A stretch of 7,028 bases of DNA. Origin: Chloroflexota bacterium. Its GTDB lineage: Bacteria; Chloroflexota; Anaerolineae; Ardenticatenales; Ardenticatenaceae. Below are positions 1 through 5,332 of the stretch, piece after piece. The notes beneath the pieces were generated by a model. It was not told the origin of the DNA and did not search any database. It worked only from the letters and a program-made list of their open reading frames with translations. Numbering within the stretch: position 1 is the stretch's first letter; each line of letters starts with the position of its first letter. The translations under genes were made by a program, and so were the position numbers. Location of the stretch: positions 2,364 through 9,391 of the forward strand of contig DOUV01000611.1 in NCBI GenBank assembly GCA_003520455.1, written 5' to 3'.

Positions 1-36
1 GTAGTGCGCGCTTTAGCGCGCTGCAGCGCGCACTAC
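1..36. repeat. 36-base GC-rich palindrome (REP-like)
   Basis: The first 12 bases (GTAGTGCGCGCT) are perfectly complementary to bases 25-36, with a 12-base centre that itself carries AGCGCGCT. On RNA it would fold into a very stable hairpin. There is no T-run after it, so it is not a classic intrinsic terminator. Short palindromes of this GCGC...TTTAGC type are commonly scattered through high-G+C environmental genomes as REP-like elements; that identity is inference from style. It lies at the window edge, so more of it may exist outside. Confidence 0.75.
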
Positions 37-80
37 AAGCCGATACTCCGTTCGCAATTCAACCTACTGCCTAACTCCTG

Positions 81-156
81 TGAATGACAGGCGTGCCGTG
101 CTGGAGGAGAATCGGTGGCAGGGTCAAGGCTCACCAGTTGAAGAGCCTGACCCCAG
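81..156. repeat. Dispersed 76-base repeat, copy 1
   Basis: This stretch aligns without gaps to 1066-1141 (62 of 76 positions identical by eye, in direct orientation). It contains a hairpin: GGGTCA-A-GGCTC at 121-132 pairs with GAGCC-TGACCC at 143-153, leaving a 10-base loop and one bulged A. The inner GGCTC/GAGCC stem is kept in copy 2. No open frame is conserved between the copies. The hairpin lies about 90 bases beyond the stop of the minus-strand adenosyltransferase gene and could act on its transcript, but no T-tract follows on either strand. Confidence 0.7.
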
Positions 157-242
157 ACTGATGGTGTTCGCGGCGCCCTCCTTCCACCGCTTCTGGCTGC
201 AGCGGCTGGTACAGGGACTGCTCGGCCTGACTTCTTGAATGC

Positions 243-836
243 TTATGCCGCGACGACTGACGAGGTCGCCTCACCCCCAGTTTGCCTTGACGGTTGCAGC
301 GTTTCGACAATGCCCGCGCGCCGGTTGGCCAGGCGGGCAGACACAAAGAGGAAGTCGCTCAAGCGGTTGAGATAGCGGACCACTTGGGGGTTGATCGCCT
401 CCAGGCCCCCCAGCGCAACCACGCGGCGCTCGGCACGGCGGCAGACGGTGCGGGCAAAGTGGAGGTGGGCCGCAGCTGCGGTTCCGCCGGGCAAGATGAA
501 GGTTCGGAGCGGTTCAAGTTCCACCTCGGCCTCATCAATCCACCGTTCCAGACGCGTCACATCCTCGGGCTGCACCCGCGGCACCCTGGTCGCGGCTGTC
601 TTCCCCGGCATCTCGAGCGTGGCCACATCGGCGCCGACGACGAAGAGATCGCTCTGAATCCAGGCGAGCCGCTCGGCCAACTCAGGGTCGTCAAGCAGGG
701 TCCGAACGATGCCGAGTGTCGTGTTGCACTCATCCACGGCCCCGCAGGCCTCGATACGCACTGAATCTTTCCCGACGCGCCGGCCGCCAAACAAACCGGT
801 CATGCCCTCGTCTCCGGTGCGGGTGTAAATCCGCAT
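243..836 (-). CDS. pduO: PduO-type ATP:cob(I)alamin adenosyltransferase
   Basis: This cytoplasmic enzyme of the PduO/MMAB family transfers the 5'-deoxyadenosyl group of ATP to cob(I)alamin, making coenzyme B12. The 197-residue product is normal for the family. Visible signatures are the N-terminal ATP-binding segment TRTGDEGMTGLFGG (5-18), an AVDECN segment (33-38), LFVVGADVA (64-72), the helix with ARTVCRRAER (128-137), and YLNRLSDFLF (155-164), which the family uses for cobalamin binding. The ATG at 836 has AAAGGAGC 6 bases upstream on the minus strand, which fixes the start. It is transcribed away from the copper operon and stands alone here. I saw no cobalamin riboswitch upstream. The C-terminal 15-20 residues are poorly conserved tail. 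Family assignment is secure; the physiological partner (mutase, reductase or diol dehydratase) is not visible. Confidence 0.95.
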   Translation of the reverse strand: MRIYTRTGDEGMTGLFGGRRVGKDSVRIEACGAVDECNTTLGIVRTLLDDPELAERLAWIQSDLFVVGADVATLEMPGKTAATRVPRVQPEDVTRLERWIDEAEVELEPLRTFILPGGTAAAAHLHFARTVCRRAERRVVALGGLEAINPQVVRYLNRLSDFLFVSARLANRRAGIVETLQPSRQTGGEATSSVVAA

Positions 837-1065
837 GAGTCGCTCCTTTGCCTCCCGGTGGTCCCCGGGAATCGTTGATGCACCGTTGCAGCGCTCCTAT
901 TCACAATCGTACGAGCCTGAAGTGAAGATCATGTGTAGACGGGATGTCGATCTGATGTGGTCTCCGAAGCGTGTGGTACCAATGGTGGAACGAAGATTCA
1001 TGCATCGGAGGCCTCCATCGCCGGTGGTCCCGAACTCCCCGCCTTCGGCTGGCCATTGAAATCAT

Positions 1066-1141
1066 TGAATGACAGCCGTGCCGCGGTGGAGGGGAACCGG
1101 TGACAGCATGAAGGCTCAACCGTTGAAGAGCCCGTCCTCAG
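1066..1141. repeat. Dispersed 76-base repeat, copy 2
   Basis: This is the second copy of the element at 81-156, in the same orientation. The first ten bases (TGAATGACAG) are identical, and the GGCTC-N10-GAGCC stem (1113-1117 with 1128-1132) is conserved. The outer stem seen in copy 1 is not preserved. The two copies bracket the pduO gene at a distance of 985 bases. Confidence 0.7.
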
Positions 1142-1155
1142 CCTGTCGAAAGGGC
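1130..1155. repeat. Degraded CCTGTCGAAAGGGC-type intergenic repeat
   Basis: Read on the minus strand, this segment resembles the very common environmental-genome element around CCTTCGACAGGCTCAGG, with short GCCC/GGGC complementary ends (1130-1133 with 1152-1155). It overlaps the 3' end of repeat copy 2, so the 76-base repeat may be a longer relative of the same class. The identification rests on recalled pattern similarity only. Confidence 0.4.
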
Positions 1156-1276
1156 ATCTCCCGCTGGGGACAACCGGAAAACCTGCAACCTTTTCGCCGT
1201 TTACCCGCGGTGTGCCAGCGTCGACGTGCCTGGTCCCTGTACCAGGGTCGCACCAGCGGATGATTCAGGCCTGGCC

Positions 1277-1315
1277 CTCAGCAAACCCTCAGCGTTGCCT
1301 CAGTCGAATCTCAGC
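1277..1315 (+). promoter_or_regulatory. Four CTCAG direct repeats with 11-base period
   Basis: CTCAGC occurs at 1277, 1288 and 1310, and CTCAGT at 1299, each separated by five unrelated bases, so the starts are exactly 11 bases apart. Tandem direct repeats with 11-base phasing are the usual binding pattern of OmpR/PhoB-family response regulators, which bind head-to-tail on one DNA face. The array ends 79 bases before the csoR start, a suitable place for an activator site. No response regulator is encoded in the window, so the binding protein is unknown. Direct observation: repeats and phase. Inference: regulator class and role. Confidence 0.6.
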
Positions 1316-1394
1316 GACTCATGACATCCTCGTGTTCAGATTGCGCTATCGATCGCGAGAAAGTGCTGCGAGCAATAGCCCGGGGGGAATGTCG

Positions 1395-1727
1395 ATGCCC
1401 TATGATGCGCTGCGAGGCGATCTCGTGCATCGTCTGCGCTCCGCTGAGGGCCACCTGCGGGGTATTCTCAGCATGGTTGAGGCCGACGCAGACTGCGAGG
1501 TCATCCTCCACCAGATGATCGCCGTGCAGCGCGCCCTCGCGGAGGTGAACCGCCGACTGCTTGCCTCTCATCTCAGCGACTGCCTGACTGCGGCACTGCG
1601 GAATCCTGACCTCGAAGCCCGCGAGCGAGCCGTGGCCGGCGTCGTGACGTTGTACGCTTTGCTGGTTGGCACCGGTGGCCCGGTACCGGACGAAATGGGA
1701 GATTTGATTCGCGGGGAACCGCGCTGA
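1395..1727 (+). CDS. csoR: CsoR-family copper-sensing transcriptional repressor
   Basis: This is a DUF156/CsoR-RcnR-FrmR family all-helical DNA-binding repressor of 110 residues. CsoR proteins bind an operator when metal-free and release it when Cu(I) binds at a subunit interface. The ligand set is visible as Cys34, His59 and Cys63, in the family context CEVILHQMIAVQRAL and LLASHLSDC. This Cys-His-Cys pattern separates Cu(I) sensors from nickel (RcnR), formaldehyde (FrmR) and persulfide (CstR) members. I chose the ATG at 1395 because GGGGGG at 1382-1387 sits 7 bases upstream; the ATG at 1389 would overlap that site, and longer upstream starts add unrelated sequence. The stop codon is followed at once by the ribosome binding site of the cupredoxin gene, so the two are co-transcribed. 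It probably autoregulates the operon. Confidence 0.9.
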   Translation: MPYDALRGDLVHRLRSAEGHLRGILSMVEADADCEVILHQMIAVQRALAEVNRRLLASHLSDCLTAALRNPDLEARERAVAGVVTLYALLVGTGGPVPDEMGDLIRGEPR

Positions 1728-1740
1728 AGGAAGAGCAACG

Positions 1741-2175
1741 ATGCCTTTCGCTCGTGCTCGCTCCGAGGGGCGAGTGGAATCACACTTTCGACTGCGTCTC
1801 GCTGTCTTTCTCGTCGTCACTCTGCTGGTCGTCGCCACAGCGGCGTGGCTGCTCCGCCCGCAGACACTGCCGGCCGGCGCCAGCCGGACGGTTAGCATCA
1901 CAATGGCCGGATTTGACCCAAGTACGCTCACTATTCCTGCTGCCCAACCCGTCACCGTTCGGCTGGTCAACCCAGATACGCAGTTCCACACCGATGGTGG
2001 GGGTGTTCACCAGTTTGCCGTGCCGGAGTTGGGCCTCGATGTGAAAGTTCAACCGAAGAGTTCAGCGCTCGTGACCATCCCAGCCGTCGCGCCCGGGAGC
2101 TACACCTTCTACTGTGATGTCTGCTGTGGTGGGAAGGAAAATCCCACTATGCAGGGCACGTTGGTGGTGAGTTGA
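1741..2175 (+). CDS. Membrane-anchored cupredoxin with CuA-like Cys cluster
   Basis: This 144-residue protein has one N-terminal transmembrane anchor (about 17-38) and an extracytoplasmic cupredoxin domain (about 48-144). Candidate ligands are His90 in VHQFAVPELG, matching the first histidine of cytochrome oxidase subunit II, the loop YCDVCCGGKENPTMQG with Cys125, Cys128 and Cys129, and Met137. In CuA domains the loop is CxxxCxxxHxxM. Here the two equivalent cysteines (125, 129) are present with a third between them, but the histidine position is Glu133 and the methionine is shifted by one. His83 is a possible substitute. It is likely a copper-binding or copper-delivery protein; a true CuA electron-transfer role is doubtful. 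AAGGAAGAG at 1727-1735 supports the start. It is 13 bases after csoR and 9 before the thiol-transport gene. Confidence 0.85.
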   Translation: MPFARARSEGRVESHFRLRLAVFLVVTLLVVATAAWLLRPQTLPAGASRTVSITMAGFDPSTLTIPAAQPVTVRLVNPDTQFHTDGGGVHQFAVPELGLDVKVQPKSSALVTIPAVAPGSYTFYCDVCCGGKENPTMQGTLVVS

Positions 2176-2184
2176 GGCAGCGTC

Positions 2185-2907
2185 ATGGCAGAACACGCCG
2201 TCCAACTCACGCTTCCGGCCGTCGTCGGGGCGGCTCTGGTCGATAGCCTGAACCCCTGCGCCTTTGCCCTGCTGCTCGTCTTTGTCGCGACCATGCTTGC
2301 GATGCTCCAGCGGCAAGGCGACAGCGCGCCCGCCGGGCGGGTCCGGCGCTGGTTCCTGGCGCGGGGTGGGATCTACGTCTTCGGAATCTTTCTGACCTAC
2401 CTGGCCCTGGGGCTCGGCCTGCTGGGAACCCTCCAGTTTGCCAAAGGGCTGAGCAGCACCCACGTTGTGAGCCGCATGGCGGCTCTTGTGGCCCTCGGGC
2501 TTGGCTTGCTCGCCCTGCAGGAGGCGCTCCTGCCCGAGCTGGGCAGCCGGCTGAGCGCTCACGTGGACATGCCGCGGCTGCGCGGGATGGTAACTCGTCT
2601 GAGCCTGCCCGCGCTCTTTGGGGCGGGGGTCCTGGTGGGCCTCTGTACCGTTCCCTGTTCGGGATCGGTCTATCTGGCCGTGCTGGCCTTGCTCTCCACC
2701 CAGGCGACCTTCCTGACCGGTGTGGGCTATCTGGTCCTGTACAACCTCATCTTCGTGGCGCCGCTGATCGTCATCCTGGGGCTCGCCAGCGGCCCGCTGG
2801 TCTACCGGCAACTGGCGCGCTGGCAACTGCACCAGCGCCTGGTCCTCAAGTTGGGTACCAGTGCCACCGCCATCGCCGTGGGATTACTGACCCTTCTGGT
2901 GGTATAG
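2185..2907 (+). CDS. ccdA: CcdA-like thiol-disulfide transmembrane protein
   Basis: This 240-residue, six-helix membrane protein belongs to the CcdA/DsbD-transmembrane family, which carries reducing equivalents from cytoplasmic thioredoxin to extracytoplasmic thiol proteins. Helices lie near 11-40, 60-82, 96-116, 143-169, 174-203 and 220-240. The two hallmark segments are DSLNPCAFALL (Cys25) in helix 1 and GLCTVPCSGSVY (Cys158, plus Cys154) in helix 4; Cys25 and Cys158 would be the redox pair. The ATG at 2185 has GAGG at 2174-2177 overlapping the stop of the cupredoxin gene, so translation is coupled. No cytochrome c maturation genes are nearby. The context suggests it reduces the three clustered cysteines of the neighbouring cupredoxin, or otherwise serves metal handling, rather than general cytochrome assembly. 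The family is clear; the specific substrate is inferred. Confidence 0.88.
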   Translation: MAEHAVQLTLPAVVGAALVDSLNPCAFALLLVFVATMLAMLQRQGDSAPAGRVRRWFLARGGIYVFGIFLTYLALGLGLLGTLQFAKGLSSTHVVSRMAALVALGLGLLALQEALLPELGSRLSAHVDMPRLRGMVTRLSLPALFGAGVLVGLCTVPCSGSVYLAVLALLSTQATFLTGVGYLVLYNLIFVAPLIVILGLASGPLVYRQLARWQLHQRLVLKLGTSATAIAVGLLTLLVV

Positions 2908-2939
2908 TCACTGTGGCCATCCCGGACAAAGGACCTACC

Positions 2940-3386
2940 GTGAAGACTCGCTCCATCACGCTGCCAATCGGGGCCCGGAGTTGCTGCAGCGCCGGGGCGC
3001 GCATCGTCGAGCGCGCCCTGGTAAAGGTACCCGGCGTAGTGCAGGTCGAGGCCAACGCGGCCACCAGCACCGCGTGTATCGAGTACGACCCCGCCCTGGT
3101 CGATCCAGACCAACTCCGGGCCGCCGTCGATGGAACCGGCTTTGGACCAGCGCGTCGTCGTCGAAATAGACAAGTAGACGGAGGCACCGCGATGCGGCAA
3201 GACAGACGCGCTCTGCGGCGGGCCTTCGTTGTTGTAGGTGCCGTCATCGTCTGGGTAGTCATCATTGCCGCGACAGGGATGATCCTGCGCGGTACAACCT
3301 ACTTCGGCCACATGCTGCCGCTCGTTGGCGGTGGCGCCGTCTACTTCGTCGTGTTGGCGCCCGGGTTCCTCTTCCGGGGGCGGTAG
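2940..3386 (+). CDS. HMA metal-binding domain fused to two-helix membrane segment
   Basis: The 148-residue product has an HMA/ferredoxin-like domain (about 3-69), a basic linker with four arginines (72-75), and two hydrophobic helices (about 95-117 and 125-145). The metal loop reads GARSCCSAGARIVERAL. Aligned on the following helix, Cys16 matches the first Cys of the usual CxxC, Gly19 replaces the second, and an adjacent Cys15 is gained, giving a CCxxG motif. Related CCxxE variants occur in zinc and cadmium ATPases, so the metal may not be copper. I prefer GTG at 2940 because AAAGGA (2928-2933) lies 6 bases upstream; an in-frame GTG at 2913 would add nine residues. A second start with a strong site exists at 3192, so the membrane part may also be made alone. 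It follows the ccdA-like gene by 32 bases. Confidence 0.75.
   Translation: MKTRSITLPIGARSCCSAGARIVERALVKVPGVVQVEANAATSTACIEYDPALVDPDQLRAAVDGTGFGPARRRRNRQVDGGTAMRQDRRALRRAFVVVGAVIVWVVIIAATGMILRGTTYFGHMLPLVGGGAVYFVVLAPGFLFRGR
3180..3194 (+). promoter_or_regulatory. Strong internal ribosome binding site and ATG within the HMA fusion gene
   Basis: GGAGG at 3180-3184 lies 7 bases before an in-frame ATG at 3192, the best ribosome binding site in this operon. Starting there gives a 64-residue protein (3192-3386) that is just the two-helix membrane part. TAG triplets occur immediately upstream in the two other frames (3167-3169 and 3175-3177). A one-base shift would therefore give a normal stop-RBS-ATG junction between two genes. 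The fusion may be recent, or an assembly error may have joined two genes. Confidence 0.6.
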
Positions 3387-3547
3387 CTGTCTGCGCCCCG
3401 GCGCGCGTCCCGAACACTCGGGATCCCATCAGCGCGGTCTCGGCCATGCCCGGGAATCGCGGCCACGATTCCTGAGGTGCCTCACACCCACGACAAGGGT
3501 AGGCATACCTCTTCTGGGAACCACCCCTGGTCGGCTTCGACCGGGCG

Positions 3548-3568
3548 CATCGGTTGCTGCAACCGATG
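3548..3568. promoter_or_regulatory. 21-base perfect palindrome
   Basis: CATCGGTTGC and GCAACCGATG are exact reverse complements around a single central T. The one-base centre favours a dimeric-repressor operator on DNA over an RNA hairpin, although a nine-pair stem with a three-base loop is possible. It lies 36 bases before the DUF2933-like gene. The binding protein is not identifiable from the window. Confidence 0.5.
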
Positions 3569-3583
3569 TAAGAATCAGTAGCC

Positions 3584-3603
3584 CAATAGGAACGGGGGTA
3601 TTG
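3584..3603 (+). promoter_or_regulatory. Candidate CsoR-type operator over the ribosome binding site
   Basis: The segment has CAATA at 3584-3588 and TATTG at 3599-3603 as inverted arms around a G-rich core with GGGGG (3594-3598). The right half, ACGGGGGTAT, matches the G-tract-plus-TAT half-site I recall for Firmicutes CsoR operators, while the left half lacks the expected C-tract. The same bases form the ribosome binding site of the downstream gene, so protein binding or folding here could also affect translation. This is a suggestion only. Confidence 0.35.
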
Positions 3604-3846
3604 ATGAGGGCGTTTCTCCACACCCGAACTGGTTTCATCGTGCTCGCCTGTCTGGCAATCGTCGCCTTCTATCTTGTTACCAGCCACAGTGCCCACGTCT
3701 TCGGCGTCCTGCCATACCTGCTGTTGCTGCTGTGTCCTTTGCTGCACCTGTTTGGTCACGGCGCGCACGGTGACCACGGTGAGGGCGCCGGTCACACCGG
3801 ACACCACACGAGCCCGGCACAGCCTCCCGGCGCTCAGGAGCAGTGA
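3604..3846 (+). CDS. DUF2933-like small His-rich membrane protein
   Basis: This 80-residue protein has two hydrophobic helices (about 10-26 and 33-50), followed by a histidine-rich tail. The second helix ends in CPLLHLF (44-50), which matches the CPLxHLF signature of DUF2933 proteins, and the tail has His48, 52, 55, 58, 64, 67 and 68 spaced between glycines. DUF2933 proteins are short membrane peptides often found beside heavy-metal genes; their biochemical role is not established. Cys44 and the histidines suggest metal binding at the membrane surface. I chose ATG at 3604 because GGGGG (3594-3598) sits five bases upstream and the protein then begins like family members; the longer open frame upstream is not protein-like. 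TTG at 3601 is an equally spaced alternative. Confidence 0.75.
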   Translation: MRAFLHTRTGFIVLACLAIVAFYLVTSHSAHVFGVLPYLLLLLCPLLHLFGHGAHGDHGEGAGHTGHHTSPAQPPGAQEQ

Positions 3847-3937
3847 GGATTGTATGGCGTGTCGATTTACCAGCGGCCCGCGGCGGACAGACGCATCGCA
3901 GCTACCCGGCCCACCACTTTGGACGAGCGACATCACT

Positions 3938-4597
3938 ATGAGCAAGAACCCGACGCGATGGTACAACTTGATTGCGCCCCTGTACGACCTTGCCGTCACA
4001 GGGGTCTACACTCGCGCGCGCCGGGCCACGGCGCGACAACTCCGCCTGGAAGCGGGACAGACCGTGCTCGACGTCGCCTGCGGCACGGGCGAGAATTTCA
4101 GGTACATTCTTGCGGAAATCGGTCCGGCGGGGACCCTGATCGGAACAGATTACTCCGAGGGCATGCTGGGGCAGGCGCGGCGCAAGGTCGAACGGAACCG
4201 TTGGAGCAACGTCCGTCTCATGCACGCCGACGCTCGCACGCTCTCCCTCGCGAGCCTCCGGTCGGAACTCAGTCTGCCCGATCTGCGTGTCGACCGCGTC
4301 GTCTGCACCCTGGGCTTCTCGGTCATCCCGGAGTGGAAGACGGTCTTCGAGCGCACCTGGGACCTGCTGGCCCCGGGCGGGCGCTACGCAATCCTGGACT
4401 GGTACTCCCCCGACCGAACACTCTTCACGCGCTTCGCCAACCGAATCGCGGCCGGCGACATCCACCGACGCTGGTGGGAGCCGCTGGAGCAGCGCGCGCT
4501 CGAGTTCGAGCGTGAGCGCATGTTTCGGGGAATGGTGTTCATGGTGGCGGGATCGAAGCCTGTCAGCCAGGTGAAGCAGGAGCAAAGCCGCGGGTGA
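3938..4597 (+). CDS. Class I SAM-dependent methyltransferase
   Basis: This is a soluble 219-residue Rossmann-fold methyltransferase. Motif I is VLDVACGTGENF (43-54), the acidic residue ending strand 2 is Asp71 in GTDYSEGML, motif II/III is LMHADART (94-101), and LLAPGGRYAILDWYS (143-157) forms the post-motif strand. The opening WYNLIAPLYDLA resembles the UbiE and PmtA-type lipid and quinone methyltransferases, so a small lipid-like substrate is plausible but unproven. It lacks the cysteine set of ArsM arsenite methyltransferases. The start at 3938 has GGACGAG 10 bases upstream and gives the typical family N-terminus. ATG at 3854, with GAGGA overlapping the previous stop, would add 28 unrelated residues and remains possible. 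It is the last gene of the apparent operon. Confidence 0.85.
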   Translation: MSKNPTRWYNLIAPLYDLAVTGVYTRARRATARQLRLEAGQTVLDVACGTGENFRYILAEIGPAGTLIGTDYSEGMLGQARRKVERNRWSNVRLMHADARTLSLASLRSELSLPDLRVDRVVCTLGFSVIPEWKTVFERTWDLLAPGGRYAILDWYSPDRTLFTRFANRIAAGDIHRRWWEPLEQRALEFERERMFRGMVFMVAGSKPVSQVKQEQSRG

Positions 4598-4696
4598 GAG
4601 GGTACGAGTAACCCAGGTATGCCTGCCGCCGCGTCGTCGATGTCCACCGCCCCGACGTTCGGCGCAACACGGAAGTGGCCGTGTACCGGGACCAAA
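4598..4696. other. Convergent intergenic gap
   Basis: This separates the 3' ends of two converging genes. The inverted repeat ACACGG/CCGTGT at 4667-4672 and 4679-4684 (six-base loop) is the only hairpin I see, and it has no T-tract on either strand. No further helix of the EamA transporter is found here in any frame. Confidence 0.4.
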
Positions 4697-5332
4697 TCAG
4701 CAGCACAATCGTAACACGAAGCCCACCCCACTCGCGCTGCTGTTGGCATTCTCGGCGCCGAACGCCGGGAGTGCCGCCAGGACGATTCCGGCGAACCCCA
4801 CGAACAGCCCCACCCGCCGCCGTGGTCCCAGCCGCTCGCCCAGGACGATATACGCCAGCCCGGCGGCGATGAGCGGCTGGCTGTTGGCGAGAACGGTGGC
4901 CAGGCCGGGACTGACGATCCCACCGGCCAGGAACATCCCCGCAAAGCCCAGGCTGGTGGCGCTGAGGCCCACGCTCAGCACGCCAAGCCAGACACCCCGG
5001 TCTCGCGGCAGGGGACGGTGCAGGGCAAAGGCGGGGACGAGCAGGCCAGCCCCGGCAACAAACGAGCGCAGGGCGGCAAAGGTCAGGGGCGGTACCGCCG
5101 CGAGGCCCGTAGCAATCAGCGAGAAGCACAGCGCCCACAGGAACGTGACCAGGCTCAGGCCCGCCAGGTCGCCAGGCAACAGGCGTTTGTGGTTCCCGGT
5201 GAGACTCCTTCGCTCGCCCTGCGAACGCGGTACAGGTCGTACACCACGGTTGCCCACACCTTGCCGGCGACCAGTGTCCGCAGCGCTGCCGGTACCTGGG
5301 GCGGGTGGGGTGTTCAGTTCGTGAGTTCCCAC
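4697..5332 (-). pseudogene. EamA/DMT-family transporter, half-length remnant
   Basis: The homologous part (residues 53-193 of the open frame) carries one EamA repeat of about five helices, with the typical closing segment LGERLGPRRRVGLFVGFAGIVL (164-185). EamA drug/metabolite transporters normally have two repeats and about 300 residues. Here the frame stops 18 residues after the first repeat, and the second repeat is absent in all frames before the next gene. The start is also unclear: GTG at 5332 overlaps the lipoprotein gene by 19 bases and lacks a good ribosome binding site, while AAGGAG near 5204 has no start codon at the right distance; TTG at 5179 is another option. Damage at both ends suggests a decaying gene. 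Single-repeat EamA proteins exist, so a functional half-transporter is not excluded. Confidence 0.6.

Larger units (their letters stand above)
837..1394. other. Gene-free region between pduO and csoR
   Basis: No frame here resembles a known protein; the short open frames are not supported by ribosome binding sites or domains. It holds the palindrome GGAGGCCTCC (1007-1016), repeat copy 2 (1066-1141), a degraded intergenic element with GCCC/GGGC ends (1130-1155), a hairpin CCTGGT/ACCAGG (1229-1234 with 1241-1246), and the CTCAG array (1277-1315). The two flanking genes diverge, so promoters for both must lie here, yet I see no convincing -35/-10 pair. That suggests activator-dependent or non-consensus promoters. 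Confidence 0.6.
3387..3603. other. Gap within the operon rich in hairpins
   Basis: No gene is visible in these 217 bases, the largest gap inside the operon. It contains a run of inverted repeats: GGAATCG/CGATTCC (3453-3459 with 3466-3472), TGAGG-TG-CCTCA (3473-3484), GGTA-GGCA-TACC near 3498-3509, CCTGGTCG/CGACCGGG with one G-T pair (3526-3533 with 3538-3545), and a 21-base palindrome (3548-3568). None is followed by a T-tract. The region may process or stabilise the mRNA, or hold operators for a separate promoter driving the last two genes. Confidence 0.5.

Noticed and set aside
837..1060. Possible cobalamin riboswitch upstream of pduO
   Set aside because: On the minus strand I found no recognisable conserved B12-box core or the expected series of helices before the ribosome binding site.
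206..1245. 13-base inverted match between 206-218 and 1233-1245 (GTCCCTGTACCAG on the + strand at the latter)
   Set aside because: A 13-base match is near what chance gives in 7 kb, flanking bases do not extend it, and its orientation is opposite to the 76-base repeats.
1212..1394. Long N-terminal extension of CsoR from ATG 1212
   Set aside because: The added 61 residues have no family match, and a strong ribosome binding site sits before the internal ATG at 1395; the extension would also translate through the CTCAG array.
2062..2832. 256-residue minus-strand open frame opposite the CcdA-like gene
   Set aside because: It is a low-complexity shadow rich in Gln, Gly, Arg and His, has no recognisable domain, and lies opposite a well-supported membrane protein gene.
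3262..3999. 245-residue minus-strand open frame across the hairpin-rich gap
   Set aside because: Its composition is shadow-like (Gln and Arg runs opposite CTG-rich codons), with no domain, and it crosses three + strand features.
3850..4515. 221-residue + strand open frame in another phase of the methyltransferase gene
   Set aside because: The product is an arginine-rich shadow with no domain, while the overlapping frame has clear SAM-binding motifs.
3938..4597. Methyltransferase as an ArsM arsenite methyltransferase
   Set aside because: The conserved cysteines of ArsM are missing; the only cysteines are in motif I and near residue 123.
4667..4684. ACACGG/CCGTGT hairpin as a bidirectional terminator between converging genes
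   Set aside because: The stem is only six pairs and no T-tract follows on either strand, so it is not supported as an intrinsic terminator.
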